Below, in pieces: positions 51,219 to 62,700 of a stretch of DNA of 64,000 nucleotides (its first letter is position 1; each line of letters begins with the position of its first letter). The DNA comes from GWB2-37-7 sp942492835. Its GTDB lineage: Bacteria > Bacillota > Clostridia > Lutisporales > Lutisporaceae. Below the pieces are notes generated by a model. That model searched no databases. It saw nothing but the letters and a program-made list of their open reading frames with translations, and was not told the origin of the DNA. The stretch spans positions 3,162,001 to 3,226,000 of the forward strand of contig OW818645.1 of assembly GCA_942492835.1 (NCBI GenBank), written 5' to 3'. Both the position numbers and the translations under genes were made by a program.

Positions 51219-52526
51219 ATGGACAATATTTATAGAGGTGAACCAATTTTAAAAAATGATTTTATCAATAAGCTTTGTGAATTAGATAGGGATATACAAA
51301 AGGATTTATTACTTGAGCCCTTAATGCCTGAGATAGTAATTGAAGCAGCACATACCTTGGCATCTGAAATCAATCAACAGGAAATAGTTTTGCAGCTTGT
51401 TTCAATTGGAATTCCTAGATGGGCAGCAGAGGAATATGTTAGAGTTGCTATTAGTAGCTTAGATAGAAATGCACTTCAAAAAAAGGTAGATACTGAGCTA
51501 GGTGAAGCTCCTTTTGTGTGGAAAAAAGTTTGTGAAGGAATAGAAGAAAAGGAACAACCACTTGGTGTAATCCTGCATATTGGAGCAGGTAACACCTTAG
51601 GACTTTCTGCTTTTACTGTTATTGAGGGACTTTTGACAGGAAATATAAATATTTTGAAGCTTCCTGAAAATGAAAGTGGTTTATCTTCTAAGCTGCTTAT
51701 GCGTTTGATTCAGATTCAACCTCTACTAAAGCCTTATGTATATGTTCTTGATATATCCTCGAAGAATAGTGAAGTAATCAGCAAACTTGTTGAAGTCGCA
51801 AATGCAGTTGTAGTATGGGGTTCAGATGAAGCCATTAGAGCTGTCAGGCAGCTTGCTCCGCCAGCATTACCTATAATTGAGTGGGGACATCGTCTGAGCT
51901 TTGCTTATTTTACAGAACTAGAAAATGATGAAGAAGCTTTGCAGGGTTTAGCAAGAGATATATGCTTATCGGATCAGCTTTATTGCAGCTCTCCGCAATG
52001 TGTTTTTTATGAGACTGATAATATAAAGAAGTTTGATATTTTTACAAATAGATTGGCAGAATGTATTAAAGCAGCAGCGGAAATATATCCAACAGCAGCC
52101 AGACCAACAAATATACAAGCACAAATTACATGGGCTCAAGAACTTATTAAGATGGAAGAAATTTTAGAAGAAAAAAGGTTAATTACAGATGCAAAAAAAC
52201 AATTTAGTGTTATGGTAGATTATAACACTGAGCTAAAGGCATCACCTCTCTTTCGTAATATTTGGGCAATGCCGGTAAAACGAGAAAAATTATTTGAGCT
52301 ATTAAGAGCTCATAAGGGTTATTTGCAAACAGTAGGGCTAAGCTGCGATAACAAAGACTTTAATGAGCTGTCTAACATTTTCTATACAGCAGGCATAAAT
52401 AGGATTACAACTTGTGGAAAAATGTCTGTAAACTATGCAGGAGAGCCTCATGATGGAATTTATGCCTTGGCAAGATATGTAAGGAAGGTTAGCATAAATT
52501 GTAGTAGTCATGGAGAAAACAAATAA
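51219..52526 (+). CDS. LuxC-like acyl-CoA/acyl-protein reductase
   Basis: This 435-aa aldehyde dehydrogenase-fold reductase uses NAD(P)H to reduce an activated acyl group to an aldehyde. Visible: 'GVILHIGAGNTLGLSAFTVI' (about 114-133, cofactor-binding loop), 'GNINILKLPENESGLSS' (about 139-155), 'IIEWGHRLSFAYF' (about 221-233) and 'LSDQLYCSSPQCVFY' (about 248-262, likely catalytic Cys). The stop-to-start distance from the LuxE-like gene is 1 nt, so the two are translationally coupled as the acyl reductase pair of lux operons. No luciferase genes are present, so the aldehyde serves another purpose. Confidence 0.83.
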   Translation: MDNIYRGEPILKNDFINKLCELDRDIQKDLLLEPLMPEIVIEAAHTLASEINQQEIVLQLVSIGIPRWAAEEYVRVAISSLDRNALQKKVDTELGEAPFVWKKVCEGIEEKEQPLGVILHIGAGNTLGLSAFTVIEGLLTGNINILKLPENESGLSSKLLMRLIQIQPLLKPYVYVLDISSKNSEVISKLVEVANAVVVWGSDEAIRAVRQLAPPALPIIEWGHRLSFAYFTELENDEEALQGLARDICLSDQLYCSSPQCVFYETDNIKKFDIFTNRLAECIKAAAEIYPTAARPTNIQAQITWAQELIKMEEILEEKRLITDAKKQFSVMVDYNTELKASPLFRNIWAMPVKREKLFELLRAHKGYLQTVGLSCDNKDFNELSNIFYTAGINRITTCGKMSVNYAGEPHDGIYALARYVRKVSINCSSHGENK

Positions 52527-52546
52527 TGTAAAAGGTGTTAATATTT

Positions 52547-52591
52547 AATTACGGTTTAGTTTATTAATAATCTAAGCCGTAATTTTTTTTG
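52547..52591 (+). terminator. Terminator after the luxE/luxC-like pair
   Basis: AATTACGGTTTAG and CTAAGCCGTAATT form a 13-bp stem (one G-U) followed by a run of eight Ts. Confidence 0.85.
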
Positions 52592-52768
52592 CAAGATAAT
52601 AGCTTATAATGTCTTTTAGCAGTGATTAGAAAAATATTTTTTTAAAAATTTTAAATTATTTTGTGCTGCAAGTATAGCAATATGAGCATTTGTAAGGCAA
52701 AATGCCAAAATATGTCGGAATAAATTACTCATATTACGCAAAATTCGACTAGATTTACGCATAATTTC

Positions 52769-52777
52769 TGCTATAAT
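52769..52777 (+). promoter_or_regulatory. Possible extended -10 promoter for the thioesterase gene
   Basis: TGCTATAAT (TG, one base, TATAAT), 166 nt upstream of ATG 52943. No clear -35. Confidence 0.45.
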
Positions 52778-52942
52778 TTTAACAAAGGGTTTTTTATAAT
52801 ACTATAAATAGGAAAGGACTATAGATTTTTAATTTATGTAATTAGTAATATACTTTTTTGTAAATATTAGAGTACTACATAGCTTTAATATATTTAGAAA
52901 ATTTATAGTTATAAAATATAATTACTAAAGGTGGGAATTGAT

Positions 52943-53635
52943 ATGATAAAATTGCTTTGTTTCCCCTATGCAGGTGGAACTTCAGCAATCTATGCGAAAT
53001 GGAAGAGATATATTTCTAAGGATATTGAGTTATGTCCTATAGAACTTGCAGGAAGAGGCAAACGATATGAAGCTCCGTTCTATAATAACCTTGATGAAGT
53101 AGTAGAAGATGTTTATAACATTATAGAAGACGATATAGATAATGATTATGCATTTTTTGGACATAGTATGGGATGCTTAATTGCCTACGAGCTGGCACAT
53201 AAAATAAGAGAACATGGTAAGAATAGTCCTTCTCATATATTCTTCTCTGGTAATAGTGCACCTCATACCGAAAGAGCTTCAAAGGAAATATATTTACTGC
53301 CTGATGAGGAATTTAAAAATGAAATATTATCTTTAGGCGGAACACCTAAAGAGATTTTAGAGAATAAAGAATTATTTGACTTATTTACTCCTATTTTAAG
53401 GGCAGATTTTAAGGTTAACAATACATATAAGTACATCGAGCATGAAAACAAATTAGATTGCAATATAACAGTGATAAACGGAAAAGAAGATAAAATAACA
53501 TTAAGCGAAACAATAGGCTGGAAACAGCATACATCAAAAGATTGCAAGATATACATGATGGATGGTGGGCATTTTTTCCTGAATGATAAATATGAAGATA
53601 TTATAAAAATTATTAATCACACATTGTTAATTTAG
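52943..53635 (+). CDS. Type II thioesterase of the NRPS cluster
   Basis: The protein is 230 aa from ATG 52943 (AAAGGTGGG upstream); an alternative GTG at 52931 lies inside the site. It is an alpha/beta hydrolase with 'LLCFPYAGGTSAIYAKWK' (about 3-20), 'IELAGRGKRYEAPFY' (about 33-47), the nucleophile elbow 'FFGHSMGCLIAYELA' (about 70-84, Ser in GHSMG) and the catalytic His near the end ('MDGGHFFLND', about 209-218). TEII proteins free misprimed carrier domains and restore stalled NRPS lines. It sits 160 nt before the NRPS. Confidence 0.88.
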   Translation: MIKLLCFPYAGGTSAIYAKWKRYISKDIELCPIELAGRGKRYEAPFYNNLDEVVEDVYNIIEDDIDNDYAFFGHSMGCLIAYELAHKIREHGKNSPSHIFFSGNSAPHTERASKEIYLLPDEEFKNEILSLGGTPKEILENKELFDLFTPILRADFKVNNTYKYIEHENKLDCNITVINGKEDKITLSETIGWKQHTSKDCKIYMMDGGHFFLNDKYEDIIKIINHTLLI

Positions 53636-53796
53636 CATGACGTATGTGAGATGAATCAGTTAATATAATACGTTTGACAGAACAAAAAATCATAATGTTA
53701 AATACAATAACACTAGAAAATGTATGAAACATATTCTAATAAAATTCTATATAGTTTGTTTAACAACTGAAAAAATTATAGAGTAGGTGAGTTAAA

Positions 53797-56700
53797 ATGA
53801 AAAACACACAAAAATTGGATAAGTCAAATATACAAGATTTATTATCACTAAGTCCAATGCAGGAGGGTATGCTATTTCACTATCTGCAAAATCCCAATAG
53901 CAGTGAGTACTTTGAACAACTAAGCTTAACCTTATCTGGCAATATCAACACAGAGCTTATAAAAGCTTCCTGGAATTTTGTAGCTCAATCAAATGATATG
54001 TTAAGAACTATTTTTAAATGGGAAAAGCTAGAGAAACCTATTCAAATTGTTCTTAAGCATTATGAAGTACCAGTTTTGGAATATGATATTTCGGAAGAAG
54101 GCAGTCAAAATAGACATAAATTACTAAACGAAATAAAAGAACAAGATAAAAGCAAGGGAATAGATATAGGAGAAGAGCCCCTTAGGGTATTGCTTGTTAA
54201 GCTGGAAGAGAATAAATATGAAATGATAATAAGCAACCACCATATCATATATGATGGCTGGAGCAACGGAATAATACTTAAAGAATATTTTGAGGTATAT
54301 AACAGCTTAAATAGTAACATACCACCTAATTCAGTAGCTAAAAACAAATTTAAAGAGTTTATTATATGGTATCAAAGTCAAGATAAAGATAAGCAGTCTG
54401 AGTACTGGAAGAATTACCTTGATGGCTTTGAAGCAAAAACTGTGATACCAATAGGAAATACTATAAAAAGCACCGAATTTAATCAAAGCAAAAGCACATT
54501 TAAGCTTTCAAGGGAACTGGCAGAAAGAATTAGCAGCTTATGCAAACAACATAAAATTACGACAGCAGCGTTTATGTATGCTGCATGGGGTATTTTACTG
54601 CAAAAATATTGTAACGCAGATGATATTGTATTTGGTACTACTGTGTCAGGAAGAAAAGCTAATATAAAAGGAATAGAAAATATTGTAGGACTGTTTATTA
54701 ACACTATTCCTTTGAGAATAAAAAACGATAACAACAGTACTGTAAGCTCAGTGCTTACTTATGTTGATAATATGCTGAAGGATAGAGATGAACATGAAAA
54801 TACTCCCTTAGTTGATATAAAAACAGCTATTGGTTTTGATTATCAAAGCAATGTTTTTGATTCAATTGTTGTTATGGAGAACTATCCTTTAGATAAAGAG
54901 TTAAATAATGGAGGCTCAGCAATAAAGATCGAAGAATATTCTATGTACGAAGCAACTAATTTTGATTTGGTTCTAAGTATTTCTATGTTTGACGATATTG
55001 AGCTGGGCTTTATATATAATTCAGGTAACTTTGAGAAATCAATTATACAAAATACAGCAGAGCACTTAGAAAATATAATAAAGGCAATGGTAAAAGAGCC
55101 AGATATAAATGTGTCTAAAATAGACATCTTATCTGAAGCTGAAAAGGATAAAGTTATATTTGACTTTAATGCTACAGACACCAATTATCCAAAGGATAAA
55201 ACTCTACATGAATTATTCGAAGAGCAGGTAGAAAAAACACCTGAAAATGTGGCAGTGACACTAGGACAGGAATATTTAACCTATAAGCAGCTAAATGAAA
55301 AAGCAAATCAATTGGCTAAACTATTGCGTAGTAAGGGAATAAAAGCAGATACCATAGTAGCCATGATTGTTGATAGGTCTATAGATATGATTGTAGGTAT
55401 TATTGCGATATTAAAAGCTGGAGGGGCATACCTGCCAATAGATCCGACCTATCCTTTGGACAGAATAGATTATATGCTTAAGGACAGTGGAACTAGGATA
55501 CTTATTACACAAAACCACTTGCTAAACTTGGTAGAATTTGATGGAGAAGTTATAGATATAAATGTAAAAAGTTGTTATATAGAAAGTACATCAAATCTTC
55601 CGCATATAAATAAGTCCAGTGATCTTGCTTATGTAATATATACCTCGGGAAGCACTGGAAAGCCAAAGGGCAGCTTAACTATGCATTACAATATCAGCAG
55701 AGTAGTAAAAGAGACAAATTATATAGATATAACAGATAAGGACAATGTACTTCAATTATCAAACTATGCTTTTGATGGTTCAACCTTTGACATATACGGA
55801 GCATTGCTAAATGGTGCGAAGCTTGTAATGCTAAATAGAGAGACAGTTATTGATATAGATAAATTATCAAAATTAATAAAAGATCAAGAGATATCAGTTT
55901 TCTTTGTAACTACAGCACTTTTTAACACCTTAGTAGATCTAAATATTGAATGTCTAAAAAATGTTAGAAAAATACTTTTTGGTGGAGAGCGAGTATCCTT
56001 ACAGCATACAAAAAAAGCTATTGAGTATTTAGGCAAAGACAAGATAATTCACGTTTATGGGCCTACAGAAAGTACAGTATATGCAACTTATTATTTTATT
56101 AATGATATAGATGAGAAGCTTGGAACTGTACCTATAGGCAGTCCATTAGCTAATACACAAATATATGTATTGGATAAAAATAATATGACAATGCCAGTTG
56201 GAGTACCAGGAGAATTATGCATATCGGGTGATGGACTTGCAAGCGGATACCTAAATAGAACGGAGCTTACAGCCGAAAAATTCGTTCAAAATCCGTTTGT
56301 ACAGGGACAAGTAATGTACAAAACTGGAGATTTAGTAAGATGGTTAACCGATGGGAATATTGAGTTTATAGGTCGTATAGACCACCAAGTAAAAATAAGG
56401 GGCTTTAGAATAGAACTAGGAGAAATAGAAAGCCAGCTTTTAAATTATAAGGATATAAAAGAAGCCATAGTAATAGCAAGAGAAGATAATACCGGCAATC
56501 ACTATATAACGGCATACATATCAGCAGCTAGTGAGATTAACATATTGGACTTAAAGAAAAATCTTCTAATAAAATTGCCTGAGTATATGATACCTGCATA
56601 TTTTATACAACTGGAAAAACTTCCACTTACACTAAACGGAAAGGTGGATAGGAAGGCTTTACCTGAACCAAATACGACAATGGAGGCTGGAGTAGAATTT

Positions 56701-59700
56701 GAAGCTCCCACAAATGAAATAGAAGAGAAGCTTGCAGAGGTATGGAAAAAGGTTTTGGGTATAGAGACAGTAGGTATAAATCATAATTTCTTTGAGCTTG
56801 GAGGACACTCTCTAAAAGCTACAAATGCTGTTTCAAGGATACACAAGGCTACGGGGGTACAAGTTCCTCTGAAACAGTTCTTTGCTATGCCTACTATAAA
56901 GCAATTGGCTTTATATATTATGGATCAGGAAAAAAGTTTATGTCCTACAATAGAAGCTGTAGAAAACAAAGAATACTATGAAGTGTCCTGTGCTCAAAAA
57001 TCCTTGTTTTTACAACAGCAGTTTGAAGGAATAGCTACAAGCTATAACATGCCTATAGCCATGGTTATAGATGGAAAGCTTGACGTACAAAAGCTGAATA
57101 GTGCATTTAAGGAGCTTGTTAAGAGACATGAAGCACTTAGAACCTCCTTTGAATTTATGGAAGAAAGAACAGTTCAGCGAGTACATAATGACATTGAATT
57201 TAATATTTTAAATCTTGAGATAGATTCAGATAACATTGATGAAATAATAAATCAATTTGTTAAGCCCTTTGACTTGGGTAAAGCTCCGCTTATACGTGTT
57301 GGAGTAAAGCAAATATCAGAGTACAAGTATATTCTTATTATGGATATGCATCATATAATATCAGACGGAATATCTGTAAACATAATGATGAAGGAGCTTT
57401 CTAGTTTATATGAAGGCAGACAGCTTGAAGCATTAAGTATACAGTATAAAGACTACTCAGAATGGCAATCTAAGCTGTTTGATACAGAGTATATGGAGAA
57501 GCTGAAAATATATTGGCAGTCAAATCTAAAGGATGACCTGCCTGTACTAAACATGTCAACTGACTTTATTAGATTGGACAGCAGAACCTTTGAAGGGGAT
57601 ACTGTTAAGTTTAATATATCCTCTTGCCTTAAGGATAGTTTAGATCAAATTGCACGCAAAAACGATACAACCTTAAATACAGTGTTGTTCTCTATCTATA
57701 CAGTATTATTGAATAGATATAGCAATCAAGAGGATATGGTAATAGGCTCTCTATCAGCAGGCAGAACTCAAACCGAAATGCAAAATATAATTGGTATGTT
57801 TAACAACTTCCTTCCTATTAGAAACAAAATAGACTGCGACAGCTCTTTTATGAGCTTTGTTAATACAACAAAGGAAGTAATGCTAAGTGCATATGAAAAC
57901 CAAGAATATCCATACGATAAGATGGTTGAAAGCTTTGCCAATAGGAATGACATATCAAGGAATCCACTGTTTGATACAATGCTAATATTTCACAATCAAT
58001 TGGAAGCAGGAACTTCCTTTAAGATGGATACCTTGACCTTAAAACGCTATGAATACGACAGCAAAACCTCTAAGCTTGATTTTAAGCTTGATGCATATAT
58101 TGATGAATTAGACGAGTTAAGCTGTATTTTGGAATACAATACCCATCTTTATAAAGCAAGCACAATAGAAAGATTAGCAACCCACTTTGTAAACATAGCC
58201 AATGAAGTAGCAGAAAATCCGTACAAAAAGCTATGTGAAATACAAATGATAGCCGAGGAAGAAAAACAGCTTATACTAGGGGAATTTAACAATACTAAAG
58301 CAGAATATCAAAAGGACAAAACACTATATCAGCTATTTGAAGAGCAAGCAGCAGAAACTCCTGACAATATAGCTGCAATATATGAAGAAAAATACATAAC
58401 CTACAAGGAACTGGACGAAAAATCAAACCAACTAGCAAGGGTGCTAAGGGAAAAGGGTGTAAAGGCAGACAGCATAGTAGCTATGTCTCTATATCGTTCT
58501 CTAGAAATGACAATTGGTATAATGGCAATACAAAAAGCAGGAGGAGCATACCTGCCAATAAGTCCAGAATATCCAGAGGATAGGATAAAGTACATGCTAG
58601 AGGACAGTAATGCCAGTGTGCTATTAACCCAAAGCAATTTACAGGGCAATTACAGATTTGAGAATACAACTGTATTAGCAATAGATGATAAAGAGCTGTA
58701 CAAGGGAGATAGCAGCAGATTACAGCCAATAAGCGGACCAAGCAACCTAGCATATGTAATATATACATCAGGAAGCACAGGAAAACCAAAAGGCGCAATG
58801 ATAGAGCATCACTCAGCAATAAACAGAATAAAGTGGATGCAAAAGAGATACCCAATAGGACAAAATGATGTAATACTGCAAAAAACACCATATACCTTTG
58901 ATGTATCAGTATGGGAGCTATTCTGGTGGTCAATAGAAGGAGCAAAGGTATGTTTCTTAACACCAGGAGGAGAAAAAGACCCAGAAGAAATAGTAAAAGC
59001 AATAGAAAAGCAAAAAGTAACAACAATGCACTTTGTACCATCAATGCTGAACATATTCCTAGAGTACATAGAAGGCAGAGCTGATATAGAGAAATTATCC
59101 AGCTTGAAGCAAGTATTTTCAAGTGGAGAAGCATTGACAGCACCACAGGTTGAGAGATTTAACAGAATATTATACAGCAAGCTAGGAACAAAGCTGATAA
59201 ACCTATATGGACCAACAGAAGCAACAGTAGACGTATCCTACTTTGACTGCTCCACAGGAGAGAAGTTTGATGTAATACCAATAGGAAAGCCAATAGACAA
59301 TATAAGCTTATTGGTAGTTGATAAGTATAACAACTTACTGCCTGTAGGAGTACCAGGAGAGCTATGCATATCAGGTGTAGGAGTAGGAAGAGGCTATCTA
59401 AATAGACCAGACTTGACCGCAGAAAAGTTCATACAAAATCCTCACATACAAGGAGAGAGGATGTATAGGACTGGGGATCTGACAAAGTGGATGCCCGATG
59501 GAAACATAGAGTACCTAGGCAGAATAGATAATCAAGTAAAGATAAGGGGCTTTAGAATAGAGCTGGGAGAAATAGAAAACGAGCTGCTAAAGCACAGTGA
59601 AATAAAAGAAGCAATAGTAATAGACAAAGTGGACAAGAATGGGAATAAGTATCTATGTGGTTATATAGTATCAGAGAGAGAATTAACAGTATCAGAGCTA

Positions 59701-62700
59701 AAGGAACATCTACTAAAGAATCTACCTGACTATATGGTACCTGCATACTTCATAACCTTACACAAGCTTCCTTTATCAGCAAATGGAAAGGCAGACAGAA
59801 AAGCACTGCCAGAGCCTGATGGAAGTATAAATACAGGGGTAGAATATGCAGCACCAACTAATGCGATAGAAGAAAAACTGGTAAGCATATGGCAGGAGCT
59901 TTTACAGCTGGGAAAAGTAGGTATAAATGATAACTTCTTTGAGCTTGGCGGACACTCTCTAAAAGCGGCAATACTTACGGGTAAAATACATAAGCAATTT
60001 AATGCTGAAATTACACTTACAAAGATATTTAAAAACCCAACAATTAAAGAATTGGCACAGCAAATAGAGCAGAGTGGTGAGAATGTTTATTCGTCAATTA
60101 TGCCAGCATTGAAGAAGGAATACTATCCGATATCCTCTGCACAAAAGAGGCTGTTTATATTAAATAGAATTGAGTCAGCATCTACAAATTATAATTTGCC
60201 AACAGTAATGGTTGTAGAAGGAGAGCTTAATCAGGAGCATTTTGAAAATACCTTCAAAGAACTAATACAAAGACATGAATCTTTGCGAACCTCCTTCGAC
60301 TTTATAGAGGGCGAACCAGTTCAGATAGTACATGAGCAAGTAGATTTTAAGGTAGATTATAGAGAAGCAAGGGAAGAGGAAGTAGAAGCAGAGCTAAAAC
60401 AGTTTATAATGCCTTTTGAATTAAATAATGCGCCTTTACTAAGAGTAAGTTTAATAAAGATTGAGCCTAACAAACACATTTTAACCTTTGATATGCATCA
60501 TATAATATCTGATGGAGTATCTATGGTTGTCTTAGTACAGGAATTTATTGAGCTTTATAAAGGACAAGCCCTTCCAAAGCTTAGAATACAATATAAAGAT
60601 TTTGCTTTGTGGCAAAATAACTTCTTAAATAGTGAAGCAATAAATAAGCAAAAAGAATATTGGTTAGATTTATATAAAAACGATATACCTGTTATTAATA
60701 TGCCTACAGACTATCCAAGACCTTCAATGCAAAGCTTTGAGGGAGATAAAATAAGTATTGAGCTAAGCCAAGGCATAATAGAAGGATTAAGGAAAATTTC
60801 CATGGATACAGGTACTACGTTGTATATGCAGCTTCTTGCAGTATATAATGTACTATTATCAAAATATACTGGACAAGAGGATATTATAGTGGGATCTCCA
60901 GTAGTGGGAAGACCTCATCCTGATTTGGAAAACCTTATAGGAATGTTTGTAAATACTCTTACAATGAGAAATCACCCTGAAGGAAGCAAGAGCTTTAAGA
61001 GCTTCTTAGAAGAGGTTAAGCAGAATTCATTAAGTGCCTTTGAAAATCAAGACTATCAGTTTGAACAGCTAATTGAGGACTTGAAAATAAGTAAGGATTT
61101 AAGCAGAAATCCATTGTTTGACACTATGCTGGTATTGCAAAATATGTCAGTACCTGAAATGGATATAGATAAGCTTTCCTTTAAGCCTTATAAGTTTGAA
61201 AACAAGGTATCCAAATTTGATATTACCCTGGAAATAGTCGAAAGAACCGATCAGATAGTAATAAACATAGAATATTGCACAAAGCTATATCTAAAATCGA
61301 CAATAGAAAGACTAGCAACCCACTTTGTAAACATAGCCAATGAAGTAGTAGAAAATCCATACAAAAAGCTATGTGAAATACAAATGATAGAAGAGAAAGA
61401 AAAACAGCTTATACTAGGGGAATTCAACAATACTAAAGCAGAGTATCAAAAGGACAAAACACTATATCAGCTATTTGAAGAACAAGCATCAAAAACCCCT
61501 GACAATATAGCTGCGATATATGAAGAAGAATACATAACCTATAAGGAATTGGATGCGAAATCAAACCAATTAGCAAGGGTACTAATAGAAAAGGGTGTAA
61601 AGGCAGACAGCATAGTAGCTATATCTCTATATCGTTCTCTAGAAATGACAATAGGCATAATGGCAATACAAAAAGCAGGAGGAGCATACCTGCCAATAAG
61701 TCCAGAATATCCAGAGGATAGGATAAAGTACATGCTAGAGGATAGTAATGCCAGTGTGCTATTAACCCAAAGCAACTTACAGGGCAATTACAGATTTGAG
61801 AATACAACTGTATTAGCAATAGATGATAAAGAACTGTACAAGGGAGATAACAGCAGATTACAGCCAATAAGCGGACCAAGCAACCTAGCATATGTAATAT
61901 ATACATCAGGAAGCACAGGAAAACCAAAAGGGGCAATGATAGAGCATCACTCAGCAATAAACAGAATAAAGTGGATGCAAAAAAGATACCCAATAGGACA
62001 AAATGATGTAATACTGCAAAAAACACCATATACCTTTGACGTATCAGTATGGGAGCTGTTCTGGTGGTCAATAGAAGGAGCAAAGGTATGTTTCTTAACA
62101 CCAGGAGGAGAAAAAGACCCAGAAGAAATAGTAAAAGCAATAGAAAAGCAAAAAGTAACAACAATGCACTTTGTACCATCAATGCTGAACATATTCCTAG
62201 AGTACATAGAAGGCAGGGCTGATATAGAGAAATTATCCAGCTTGAAGCAAGTATTTTCAAGTGGAGAAGCATTGACAGCACCACAGGTTGAGAGATTTAA
62301 CAGAATATTATACAGCAAGCTAGGAACAAAGCTGATAAACCTATATGGACCAACAGAAGCAACAGTAGACGTATCCTACTTTGATTGCTCCACAGGAGAG
62401 AAGTTTGATGTAATACCAATAGGAAAGCCAATAGACAATATAAGCTTATTGGTAGTTGATAAGTATAACAACTTACTGCCTGTAGGAGTACCAGGAGAGC
62501 TATGCATATCAGGTGTAGGAGTAGGAAGAGGCTATCTAAATAGACCAGACTTGACCGCAGAAAAGTTCATACAAAATCCTCACATACAAGGAGAGAGGAT
62601 GTATAGGACAGGGGATCTGACAAAGTGGATGCCAGATGGGAACATAGAGTACCTAGGCAGAATAGATAATCAAGTAAAGATAAGGGGCTTTAGAATAGAG

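Larger units (their letters stand above)
52527..52942. other. Intergenic region between reductase and thioesterase genes
   Basis: Contains the terminator at 52547-52591 and a promoter at 52769-52777; otherwise AT-rich with no open frame that looks coding. Confidence 0.5.

Noticed and set aside
58481..62318. Long minus-strand open frames in the NRPS gene
   Set aside because: They are repeated exactly in both A-domain copies, consist of Leu-rich shadow sequence and have no ribosome binding sites.
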